Source: Prochlorococcus sp. AG-463-P14 | Lineage (GTDB): Bacteria > Cyanobacteriota > Cyanobacteriia > PCC-6307 > Cyanobiaceae | DNA length: 33,742 nucleotides | Assembly (NCBI GenBank): GCA_003209275.1 | Contig: QCRX01000008.1 | Location: 1-33,742, forward strand | Direction of reading: 5' to 3' | Shown: positions 10,115 to 17,117 of the stretch, piece after piece | Layout: each line of letters starts with the position of its first letter | Position numbering within the stretch: the stretch's first letter is position 1 | Position numbers and translations under genes: made by a program | Notes under the pieces: model-generated | Told to the model about the DNA's origin: nothing | Seen by the model: the letters and a program-made list of their open reading frames with translations, nothing else | The model's database searches: none

Positions 10115-10137
10115 CGAAACGAAGCAGTTTCGTTTCG
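10115..10137. repeat. perfect 9-bp inverted repeat (hairpin) in the suf control region
   Basis: The arms CGAAACGAA and TTCGTTTCG pair perfectly around a five-base loop GCAGT. There is no U-run directly after it on either strand, so it does not look like an intrinsic terminator. It could be an RNA stem in a leader or small RNA, or a protein-binding dyad. Confidence 0.6.
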
Positions 10138-10228
10138 ATTATCATAGGGCACAGTGCTTTGAATCGTTCGTTCTGGGTTTAGGTGCGAGAAAACATATTT
10201 GTTTATGTGTAGGCTTTGTGAAAATTTT

Positions 10229-10255
10229 CACTATTGGTGATACTGACCAATGGTG
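10229..10255. promoter_or_regulatory. 27-bp imperfect dyad, candidate SufR operator
   Basis: The sequence reads CAC-T-ATTGGT, a 7-base centre, then ACCAAT-G-GTG. Nine of ten base pairs between the arms are perfect. It lies about 130 bases before the sufR start. SufR in Synechocystis binds inverted repeats in the equivalent sufR/sufB intergenic region; that this dyad is its site here is an inference from position and symmetry, not from a matching published consensus. Confidence 0.45.
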
Positions 10256-10386
10256 AGCAGTAATCAGTGATGGCACATTCCGAGATTTTTCTTGTTAGAT
10301 TTTTTTTTATTTAATACTTGTTCTGAATCAGAGAATAACTTTAGGATTTTATGAAATTGCTTGCTTCATCCTAGGAATGGAGGACA

Positions 10387-11064
10387 TTGCAGAGTACAGA
10401 TGGCACATCAATGACTTTTGAGGTGGAAGAAGAAGTCACTACGAGACAGGCAACTTTAAAGTTCCTGCTAAAGCATGGTGAAAGCAGTGCTTCAAATCTT
10501 GCTGCTTTTATTGGGGTATCTGTTCAGGTAATGCGCCGCCATCTTCGTAGTCTTGAGGAAGCAGGCTTTGTTGAAGCTAAGTCTATTTCTTTTGGGCCAG
10601 GTCGCCCTTCTAACCTTTGGCAGCTAACCACTCAAGGACAAAATCGTTTTCATGATGGTAGTGAAAGATTTGCTTTAGATTTATTGAGATCAATTGAAGC
10701 GACGCTTTCATCGGAAACAATTGAGGTTTTATTGAAGAATCAAGCTCTTGAGAAGGCAACAGATTATAGAAAGCAAATTGGTGAAGGATCGATTAAGCAA
10801 CGCTTAGAAAAGTTAGTAGAATTACGAAACAAAGACGGCTATCTTGCTGAATGCGAGTTGTTAAAAGATGGCGCAGGTTGGCATTTGAAGCAATTTACTT
10901 GCTCTATTAGTGGCATTGCTGAAAAGTACCATTCTGTTTGCGATCAGGAGCTTGAATTTATTAGTCATATTTTCCCAGATTGCAGAGTAACTCGTGTTCA
11001 ATGGCGCCTCGAATTTGGCCATTCTTGCGGGTTTCAAATTGTCCCAATAGAACTTGATGTTTAA
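10387..11064 (+). CDS. sufR: SufR, Fe-S cluster-binding repressor of the suf operon
   Basis: This DeoR/ArsR-like winged-helix regulator has a DNA-binding domain at about residues 15-85 (SASNLAAFIGVSVQVMRRHL is the recognition helix region). The C-terminal sensor domain has cysteines 172, 185, 199 and 214, giving exactly the spacing CX12CX13CX14C that marks cyanobacterial SufR and carries its Fe-S cluster. Holo-SufR represses sufBCDS and itself; loss of the cluster under iron limitation or oxidative stress relieves repression. The start is uncertain: TTG 10387 has GGAGG only three bases before it, while ATG 10411 has no obvious ribosome-binding site. It is divergent from sufB, the classical arrangement, and overlaps the next gene by 8 bp. 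Confidence 0.94.
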   Translation: MQSTDGTSMTFEVEEEVTTRQATLKFLLKHGESSASNLAAFIGVSVQVMRRHLRSLEEAGFVEAKSISFGPGRPSNLWQLTTQGQNRFHDGSERFALDLLRSIEATLSSETIEVLLKNQALEKATDYRKQIGEGSIKQRLEKLVELRNKDGYLAECELLKDGAGWHLKQFTCSISGIAEKYHSVCDQELEFISHIFPDCRVTRVQWRLEFGHSCGFQIVPIELDV

Positions 11065-11440
11065 CGAAAAAGATTTAACGGATAGTCCTCTTAGTCTCCA
11101 AGAGCTTCAACATATTGAGGCAACCAATCTTCCTAATCTGGAACGTCATCATTTGAGATTGCTAGCTCATTGCCTTGCTTGTTTCAAGTTAATGTCTAAT
11201 GGTTTAAATACAGGCTCTCTGCCTTCAGAAGACAGTCGATTGCAATGGTGTCTTGATCAACCAAGCCTGGCTAATGAAAGTGCTTTTGTTTCAGTCTTAC
11301 TAGAACAGTTTTCAGTCGCAGGTCAGCAATTGGAGTATTTAGCAGATATTTCAGGCAAGTCTCCTCTTGAATTGACTCTGGAAGATCTAATTCAAGCCAG
11401 AATTCATTCTCAGGCTGTATTGCGAGAACCTGATTCATGA
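11057..11440 (+). CDS. hypothetical protein cotranscribed with sufR (127 aa)
   Basis: I do not recognise this soluble, helix-rich acidic protein. It starts at ATG 11057 inside the end of sufR (8-bp overlap), so translation is probably coupled to the repressor. It has leucine-rich helices (SLQELQHIEATNLPNLERHHLRLLAHCLACFKLM) and three cysteines (CLACF and WCLDQP), with no metal-site spacing that I can name. The C-terminal part (SPLELTLEDLIQARIHSQ) also looks helical. Its stop TGA overlaps the ATG of the next, broken reading frame as ATGA. The operon position suggests a link to SufR or Fe-S homeostasis, but this is only context. Confidence 0.75.
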   Translation: MFNEKDLTDSPLSLQELQHIEATNLPNLERHHLRLLAHCLACFKLMSNGLNTGSLPSEDSRLQWCLDQPSLANESAFVSVLLEQFSVAGQQLEYLADISGKSPLELTLEDLIQARIHSQAVLREPDS

Positions 11441-11645
11441 GCAAGTCCTTGATTGTTTGATTTGGGCATTTAGGTTTTCTGGCGATCCCAAAGGAAAAAG
11501 GTTTTTCCGAAAATCTATAAGCGGAGCATCATCAGGCATGGTTTGTAGACCTATTCAAGTAGAAGTTCATCCTAGGAATTTTCATTTGTCTAGTTTGCGA
11601 AAACCTATTTCAAGACAGGGTTCTTCAGTTATTTGGCCGAATTAA
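11437..11645 (+). pseudogene. probable small gene broken by a one-base frameshift
   Basis: An ATG at 11437 overlaps the previous stop as ATGA, the classic coupled junction, but the frame ends after MSKSLIV at a TGA (11458-11460). Reading one base back at the TTT of 11456-11458 continues in an open frame to 11645: LIWAFRFSGDPKGKRFFRKS, then 42 more residues ending SSVIWPN. One extra T in that short run would give a continuous protein of about 69 residues starting MSKSLIVLIWAF. The joined N-terminus makes sense as a hydrophobic strand followed by a basic segment. Alternatives are a real gene starting at TTG 11457, or a sequencing error. The family is not recognised. Confidence 0.5.
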
Positions 11646-11689
11646 AAACTCTTTATGTAGTCAGTGGATGCTGACCACACTCAATTTTG

Positions 11690-12841
11690 ATGAGTAATAG
11701 AGCACATACTGATCCCGAACAAAAACAAAAACGGAGTTTTTTAGGGGTGACCCAAGAGCAACAATCATTGTCACGTCTAACGCTTCGTCAGCTTCGTCAG
11801 AAAGCGAGCGAATTAGCTGTACCTTTATATAGTCGCAAAACTAAGGCTGCTCTGGTTAAGGAAATCTCTTTAAGACAAGAGAAGCTTGAAGCAGGTAAGG
11901 ATTTCGCAAATTTCTGGAGAGCCCCTTCCAGTAATGTTGAAGAGAGTTCTAGCTCGGAATCAACTTCAGATACGCGAGTTGTTTTCCTCCCTAGGGATCC
12001 ACAATGGGCATATGTTTTTTGGGAAATTTCTGAATCAGATCGCAAGCGTGCTCTTTTGCAAAGAGCTAATCGTCTTTGTTTGAGGCTAGTTGATGTAACA
12101 GGATTGCAAGACGGCACTGGCCATCGTCAAACCCTTCAAGAAGTTCCTGTGGATAGCCACAGTACTGAATGGTATTTGGCTATTCCTATGAGCGATCGAG
12201 AATACCGAGTGGAACTTGGCTATCGCTTTTCAAATCGTTGGATGTCTTTGGCTTTTTCCTCTTCTGCTCGGGTTCCTTCATTCCAGCCAAGTGGACAAGT
12301 TCTTGATCAGTTTGTTCCATTTAGTCTTGAAGCAAATGAAAGCAATGTTTCTCCAAGTGTGACTGAGACAGTTTCTGAGTCAGGAGATAGCGGATTGCAT
12401 GAGCGTCTTTATCAGAACGCTACAACTCATTTTCGTAAGACTCGTATCGGCTCTGAAGAATTCCATGAAAACGCTTCTGCTCCCCAGGCTCGTTTACATG
12501 ATTCAGGGTCTGGGCTTTGGGCAAGTGGTAGAAATGAGTCGGGGTTAGGTGGCGTTGCTCCTCGTGAACGCTCTTTTTGGCTAGTTGCAGATGCTGAGCT
12601 AATTGTTTATGGCTCAACAGATCCTTCTGCAAAATTAACTATTGGTGATGAAGAGATTCCTTTATCTAGTGACGGAACTTTTCGCTTGCAAATTCCTTTC
12701 CGTGATGGCATTCAGAAGTATCCAATAGAAGCTTCTGTTGATGATGGTGAGCAAAAGCGAAATATCACTATGAAATTTGAACGCATTACTCCAGAGGACA
12801 ATACAAATCCAAGGGATAAAACTCCAGGTGAATGGTTTTGA
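11690..12841 (+). CDS. DUF4912 protein with N-terminal Rho-N/SAP-like segment
   Basis: The 383-residue protein has three parts. Residues about 20-65 (SRLTLRQLRQKASELAVPLY followed by KTKAALVKEIS) look like the Rho N-terminal/SAP helix-extended-loop-helix often found in nucleic-acid-binding proteins. Residues about 95-205 are the DUF4912 core, with RDPQWAYVFWEISESDRKRA and YRVELGYRF. The C-terminal 90 residues (FWLVADAELIVYGSTDPSAK onward, IPLSSDGTFRLQIPFRDG) look like a beta-sandwich that usually accompanies DUF4912 in cyanobacteria. The function of the family is unknown. The start is ATG 11690 (a TTG precedes it directly). No clear ribosome-binding site is visible. It is downstream of the sufR group and could be in the same transcript. 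Confidence 0.85.
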   Translation: MSNRAHTDPEQKQKRSFLGVTQEQQSLSRLTLRQLRQKASELAVPLYSRKTKAALVKEISLRQEKLEAGKDFANFWRAPSSNVEESSSSESTSDTRVVFLPRDPQWAYVFWEISESDRKRALLQRANRLCLRLVDVTGLQDGTGHRQTLQEVPVDSHSTEWYLAIPMSDREYRVELGYRFSNRWMSLAFSSSARVPSFQPSGQVLDQFVPFSLEANESNVSPSVTETVSESGDSGLHERLYQNATTHFRKTRIGSEEFHENASAPQARLHDSGSGLWASGRNESGLGGVAPRERSFWLVADAELIVYGSTDPSAKLTIGDEEIPLSSDGTFRLQIPFRDGIQKYPIEASVDDGEQKRNITMKFERITPEDNTNPRDKTPGEWF

Positions 12842-12863
12842 TTACCTTTGTTGATTTAGTGTT

Positions 12864-13031
12864 ATGCGTTGGCTAGTAGCAGCAACTCCTATCGCAGGAG
12901 CAATAATTTTCCCTTTGGCTGTTTCACTTACTATTGCTTGGCTAGGTATTGCTCCTGGGGTTGTTGTTGCTTTATTGCTTTCTACCCTCTGGTTTGTTGC
13001 GATGCTTCGCACATCAGAGATGCCTCATTGA
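12864..13031 (+). CDS. 55-residue two-helix membrane protein
   Basis: An ATG at 12864 opens a 55-residue frame ending with TGA at 13029-13031. It begins MRWLVAATPIAGAIIFPLAV and ends VAMLRTSEMPH, with two hydrophobic segments (about residues 3-28 and 30-47) joined by a short Gly/Pro turn (LGIAPG). This is the composition of a small integral membrane protein, and it competes successfully with a less protein-like frame at 12869-13063. It starts 22 bp after the DUF4912 stop on the same strand. I know of no named family; similar tiny membrane proteins are common in picocyanobacteria. Confidence 0.75.
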   Translation: MRWLVAATPIAGAIIFPLAVSLTIAWLGIAPGVVVALLLSTLWFVAMLRTSEMPH

Positions 13032-13134
13032 ATGTCCAGACTAAACATCTTGAAGGTTTTTAATTTTCTATTTTAATCAAGATAGATTCTTTATTGCAAA
13101 TGTTGAGTTCAGTTTACTTATCAGAATCCAATCC

Positions 13135-14763
13135 ATGAATGTGAATCTCACAGCTCCTTTTTCTGATCAGAAGCCAGGTACATCTGGTTTACGTAAAAGC
13201 AGTCAGCAATTTCAACAACCTCATTATCTGGAAAGCTTTATAGAGGCAATTTTTAGAACTCTTCCTGGCGTGGAAGGTGGCACTTTGATTTTAGGTGGGG
13301 ATGGACGTTATGGAAATCGACGGGCAATTGATGTGATTCTCCGAATGGCAGCAGCCCATCGAATAGAGAAAGTGGTAACGACTGTTGACGGCATTCTTTC
13401 CACTCCAGCAGCTTCTCATTTAATTCGCATTAACCAAGCTATTGGAGGAATTATTCTTTCTGCTAGTCATAACTCTGGCGGACCACAAGGTGATTTTGGC
13501 GTAAAGGTTAATGGCCCTAATGGAGGACCTGCTTCTGAATCATTGACAAATGCTATTTACAGTTGCACTAAGGAACTAACTGAATACAAGATAATAGAAA
13601 GTAAAGTTGAAATTGCTCTTGCAAACCCTAGTCAATTTTCTCTTGAGGGCATGGTAGTTGAGGTAATAGATGGCTTGGATGATTACATATCTTTGATGCA
13701 AAAACTTTTTGATTTTGATCGAATTAGATCGTTTATATCTAAAGACTTCCCAATAGCGTTTGATGCTCTCAATGCTGTTACGGGTCCATACGCTAAGCGG
13801 TTATTAGAAGATCATCTTGGAGCGCCTGTTGGGACAGTGAGGAATGGTATTCCCTTGGAAGACTTCGGAGGTTGTCATCCAGATCCAAATCTTACCTATG
13901 CCCATGAACTAGCTGAATTGCTTTTGAAAGGAAATACTTATTTATTTGGTGCTGCCTGCGATGGGGATGGAGATCGCAATATGATTTTGGGCCAAGCTTG
14001 TTTTGTGAATCCAAGCGATAGTTTGGCTGTATTGGCAGCTAATGCAGAGTGCGTTCCAGCATATTCAAATGGTCTTCAGGGAGTTGCGCGTTCAATGCCA
14101 ACAAGTGCGGCTGTGGATGTTGTCGCAAAAGAATTAGATATCCCTTGTTTTGAGACACCTACAGGATGGAAGTTCTTTGGAAATCTTTTGGATGCAAATT
14201 CCATTACTCTTTGTGGGGAAGAAAGTTTTGGTACGGGCAGTAATCATGTGAGAGAAAAGGATGGACTTTGGGCAGTTCTTTTTTGGCTTCAGATATTGGC
14301 CGAAAAACAATGCAAAGTAGCTGATTTAATGGCGAATCACTGGAGTCGTTTTGGTAGGCATTACTATTCACGTCACGATTATGAGGCAATCCCAACTCAG
14401 GTTGCTTTTGACTTATATGAAAGAATTGAGCAAATGCTCCCTGGGCTGCATGGGAGGGATTTTGCAGGTAGTCGTGTCAACTGTGCAGATAACTTCTCTT
14501 ATAAAGATCCTATAGATGGTTCAGTGAGTACTGGTCAGGGATTACGAATCCTTTTAGCTGATGGCAGCAGAGTCATTTTACGACTCTCAGGCACAGGAAC
14601 AAAAGGAGCAACCTTGCGGGTCTATTTAGAAAGGTATGCGTCACCAGACGGAAAGTTAACTCAAGATCCTCAGCAAGCTCTTCGCGATCTGATACGAGCT
14701 GTTGATTCTCTGGCAGAAATCACTACACGCACTGGAATGGAGATTCCCACGGTAATTACTTAA
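13135..14763 (+). CDS. pgm: phosphoglucomutase (alpha-D-glucose specific)
   Basis: This enzyme interconverts glucose 1-phosphate and glucose 6-phosphate, linking glycogen synthesis and breakdown with central carbon flow. The 542-residue length fits the PGM1-type family. Visible motifs are ILGGDGRYGNR (52-62), the phosphoserine loop SASHNSGG with Ser111, the Mg-binding DGDGDR (276-281), the sugar-binding GEESFG near residue 360, and the C-terminal phosphate-binding loop RLSGTGTKGATLR. The ATG at 13135 is preceded by about 100 bp without a gene, probably containing its promoter. The nearest neighbours do not share an obvious pathway. Confidence 0.96.
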   Translation: MNVNLTAPFSDQKPGTSGLRKSSQQFQQPHYLESFIEAIFRTLPGVEGGTLILGGDGRYGNRRAIDVILRMAAAHRIEKVVTTVDGILSTPAASHLIRINQAIGGIILSASHNSGGPQGDFGVKVNGPNGGPASESLTNAIYSCTKELTEYKIIESKVEIALANPSQFSLEGMVVEVIDGLDDYISLMQKLFDFDRIRSFISKDFPIAFDALNAVTGPYAKRLLEDHLGAPVGTVRNGIPLEDFGGCHPDPNLTYAHELAELLLKGNTYLFGAACDGDGDRNMILGQACFVNPSDSLAVLAANAECVPAYSNGLQGVARSMPTSAAVDVVAKELDIPCFETPTGWKFFGNLLDANSITLCGEESFGTGSNHVREKDGLWAVLFWLQILAEKQCKVADLMANHWSRFGRHYYSRHDYEAIPTQVAFDLYERIEQMLPGLHGRDFAGSRVNCADNFSYKDPIDGSVSTGQGLRILLADGSRVILRLSGTGTKGATLRVYLERYASPDGKLTQDPQQALRDLIRAVDSLAEITTRTGMEIPTVIT

Positions 14764-14821
14764 ACTCTAGTTCCGCAATGAACATTTGAATTGTGAAGAG
14801 GGCAAGTTGCGATCATCAAAC

Positions 14822-14835
14822 TTCTTGTACAAGAA
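14822..14835. promoter_or_regulatory. perfect 14-bp palindrome upstream of rarA
   Basis: TTCTTGTACAAGAA is its own reverse complement and lies 42 bases before the rarA start, inside the 114-bp pgm-rarA spacer. Its position suits a dimeric repressor operator. It does not match a regulator consensus that I can state with confidence. Confidence 0.4.
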
Positions 14836-14877
14836 AGTGCTTTTAGAGAGAGAATTATTAGGTAGCTAAAAGAGCCT

Positions 14878-17070
14878 TTGGGTCAAGACCTTTTTACATA
14901 TCAGGGAGATCAAGCTCTGGAGCGCAATGCGCCGCTTGCTGAGCGTCTGCGCCCTAGAACTATTGATGAATTTGTTGGTCAAGATGCAATTTTGGCTGAA
15001 GGGCGCCTTTTGAGAAGGGCGATAGCGGCCGATCGAGTTGGCAATTTGTTACTGCATGGCCCTCCTGGCGTAGGGAAGACAACTCTGGCAAGAATTATTG
15101 CTGCTCATGCATGTGCTCATTGCAGCGTTTTGAATGCGGTTTTAGCCGGTGTTAAGGATCTGCGTGAAGAGGTTTTCGCCGCAAGGAAGAGATTGGATCT
15201 TCATGGGTTGAGAACAATTTTATTTATCGATGAGGTTCATCGTTTTAATAGTGCACAACAAGATGCATTGTTGCCGTGGGTTGAGAACGGGACAGTTAGC
15301 CTGATTGGTGCGACTACGGAAAACCCTTATTTTGAAGTCAATAAAGCTCTAGTTAGTCGTTCGAGGCTGTTTCGGCTTCAACCTCTTGAGTCAAAGGATC
15401 TTCATAGTCTTTTGAAACGTGCTCTCGATGATCAAGAACGAGGATATGGCAATAAGCAAGTTGTTATAAGTCAATCTGCAACAGCACATTTAGTTGATGT
15501 ATCTAATGGAGATGCTCGAACCTTATTGAATGCACTTGAGCTTGCTGTTGAGAGCACACTCCCTGACAGTAGTGGAATAATCAATATTGATTTATTTATC
15601 GCTGAAGAATCTATACAGGAACGAGCTGTTCTTTATGACAAGCAAGGTGATGCCCATTTTGACACTATCAGTGCGTTTATTAAGTCATTACGAGGATCAG
15701 ATCCTGATGCAGCTTTGTTTTGGTTGGCGCGCATGGTGGAGGCAGGAGAAAATCCTCGATTTATTTTTCGTCGAATGCTTATTGCCGCGAGTGAAGATGT
15801 TGGTTTAGCAGACCCACAAGCGATCGTCATTGTTGAAGCTTGTGCAGCTGCCTTTGAAAGAATCGGTTTGCCGGAAGGATTGTATTCACTTGCCCAGGCC
15901 GCTTTGTATTTAGCTAGTACAGATAAAAGCAATAGTGTTTTGGGTTTCTTTGAGGCTCAAAAGATCGTTCGAGAGGCACAACGTCAGGAAGTTCCAAGTC
16001 ATTTGCGCGATGCTCATCGAGATGGAAAAGCTTTTGGTGATGGTATTGGCTATCGCTATCCCCATGCTTTTGCTGAACATTGGGTTTCTCAGCAATATCT
16101 ACCTAAATCACTTCAGGGAGAGGTGTTTTGGAAGCCTAGCCATATGGGTTGGGAGGGTAAACGTCGCTTTTTGATGCTTGAAAGACGCGCAGCACAGTTG
16201 GCTGCAGCTGTTGAATCTGGCGAAGAGCATCCTTTACTTTTAAGTAGTGGGCCAGAAACTCCCGAGCTTGAGAGATGGTTGCAGAGACAGCTCACTAATG
16301 AAGGCGATAGGCTTCAATTTCTTCTAGAACGTTTGTGGTCGGATGTCCCTTGGAAGCGCCATCAAAGGGTATTGGTACTTGGAGGCCGCTCAGTGTTTTG
16401 GGCAGTTAACCCTCTTCGATTTGTGCCAGAGGGCGGAGTTACGATTGCTTGTAAGTCTTCTCAAGATGAGGCGAGATTAGCTGCTCAACTTGATCTGCTT
16501 GACTCTTTAATGAAACCTCAATTGATTAATGAAAGCTGTAAGGCGATAAATCAATTACCTGAGGATTTGAAATTTGAATGGATTGGAGGTCGTCTTCATA
16601 GTCAAGACTTAGAGAAGAAGGGAATAAGTGACTTGTGGAAAGAAATTACGCTTAGATGCACCTCTAGTTCTGGAATAAGGTTGTTAATTAGTTTCCCAGC
16701 TATTGGACCAGCTCAGTCTCTGAAGAAGATACTTTCAGGACAAGACATTGAGAATGATCAATTGCTAGAATCACTTATTAAAGCAGAGAAGAAATTACTT
16801 GCTTTGGAGCATAAAGAAGGTCTTCTTTCGGAAATTCTTGTTGGCCTAGGTTGGAATGTAAAGTGGGAACAGTGGGAAGAATCATTGTCTATTTATATAG
16901 ACGAATACCTAGAACATCGTTGGTTAGATAAAGGGAGAAAATATAGAATTATTCTAGAGCAGACTAAAATTGATAATGCTGCGGAAAAGTTGCAAAAATT
17001 GCTTAGATGTTATCGTGGCAAAGAGCTTTCTCAGAAGTTAATTCATAAAAAATTGATTGCTAGTCGTTGA
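14878..17070 (+). CDS. rarA: RarA/MgsA AAA+ ATPase with large C-terminal extension
   Basis: Residues 1 to about 445 are a clamp-loader-like AAA+ ATPase of the RarA/MgsA/WRNIP1 family, which acts at stalled replication forks. Evidence is the N-terminal PLAERLRPRTIDEFVGQD, Walker A HGPPGVGKTT at about 59-68, Walker B FIDEVHRF, sensor GATTENPYFEVN, and the tetramerisation part ending FAEHWVSQQYLP and GEVFWKPSHMGWEGKR. Residues about 446-730 are an extra domain; VLVLGGRSVFWAVNPLRF near residue 496 resembles a degenerate SAM-binding motif I, as in the ATPase-methyltransferase fusions of cyanobacteria. RarA alone is usually about 440 residues. The start is a TTG at 14878; no better start is visible before the conserved N-terminus. 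Confidence 0.92.
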   Translation: MGQDLFTYQGDQALERNAPLAERLRPRTIDEFVGQDAILAEGRLLRRAIAADRVGNLLLHGPPGVGKTTLARIIAAHACAHCSVLNAVLAGVKDLREEVFAARKRLDLHGLRTILFIDEVHRFNSAQQDALLPWVENGTVSLIGATTENPYFEVNKALVSRSRLFRLQPLESKDLHSLLKRALDDQERGYGNKQVVISQSATAHLVDVSNGDARTLLNALELAVESTLPDSSGIINIDLFIAEESIQERAVLYDKQGDAHFDTISAFIKSLRGSDPDAALFWLARMVEAGENPRFIFRRMLIAASEDVGLADPQAIVIVEACAAAFERIGLPEGLYSLAQAALYLASTDKSNSVLGFFEAQKIVREAQRQEVPSHLRDAHRDGKAFGDGIGYRYPHAFAEHWVSQQYLPKSLQGEVFWKPSHMGWEGKRRFLMLERRAAQLAAAVESGEEHPLLLSSGPETPELERWLQRQLTNEGDRLQFLLERLWSDVPWKRHQRVLVLGGRSVFWAVNPLRFVPEGGVTIACKSSQDEARLAAQLDLLDSLMKPQLINESCKAINQLPEDLKFEWIGGRLHSQDLEKKGISDLWKEITLRCTSSSGIRLLISFPAIGPAQSLKKILSGQDIENDQLLESLIKAEKKLLALEHKEGLLSEILVGLGWNVKWEQWEESLSIYIDEYLEHRWLDKGRKYRIILEQTKIDNAAEKLQKLLRCYRGKELSQKLIHKKLIASR

Positions 17071-17117
17071 ATTATTATGATACTTTGTTCCCCTAGAATG
17101 CTTATGCAAAAGCTTTA

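Larger units (their letters stand above)
9873..10386. promoter_or_regulatory. 514-bp divergent control region between sufB and sufR
   Basis: This is the longest non-coding stretch in the window. It must hold the promoters of sufBCDS (leftward) and sufR (rightward). No convincing ORF or tRNA was found in it. It contains a long dyad at 10229-10255, a 9-bp perfect hairpin at 10115-10137, two copies of the palindrome TGATCA at 10072-10077 and 10083-10088, and a run of nine T at about 10302-10310. Five hundred bases is more than two bacterial promoters need, so a small RNA or long leader on either strand is possible; the sequence alone does not decide this. Confidence 0.75.

Noticed and set aside
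11767-11803. Tandem GCTTCGTCA repeat at the start of the DUF4912 gene
   Set aside because: Two copies only; explained by the coding repeat Leu-Arg-Gln in the Rho-N/SAP-like helix.
12869-13063. 64-codon plus-strand frame after the DUF4912 gene
   Set aside because: Its translation is rich in Cys, Tyr and Ser and not protein-like, while the overlapping frame at 12864-13031 gives a clean two-helix membrane protein.
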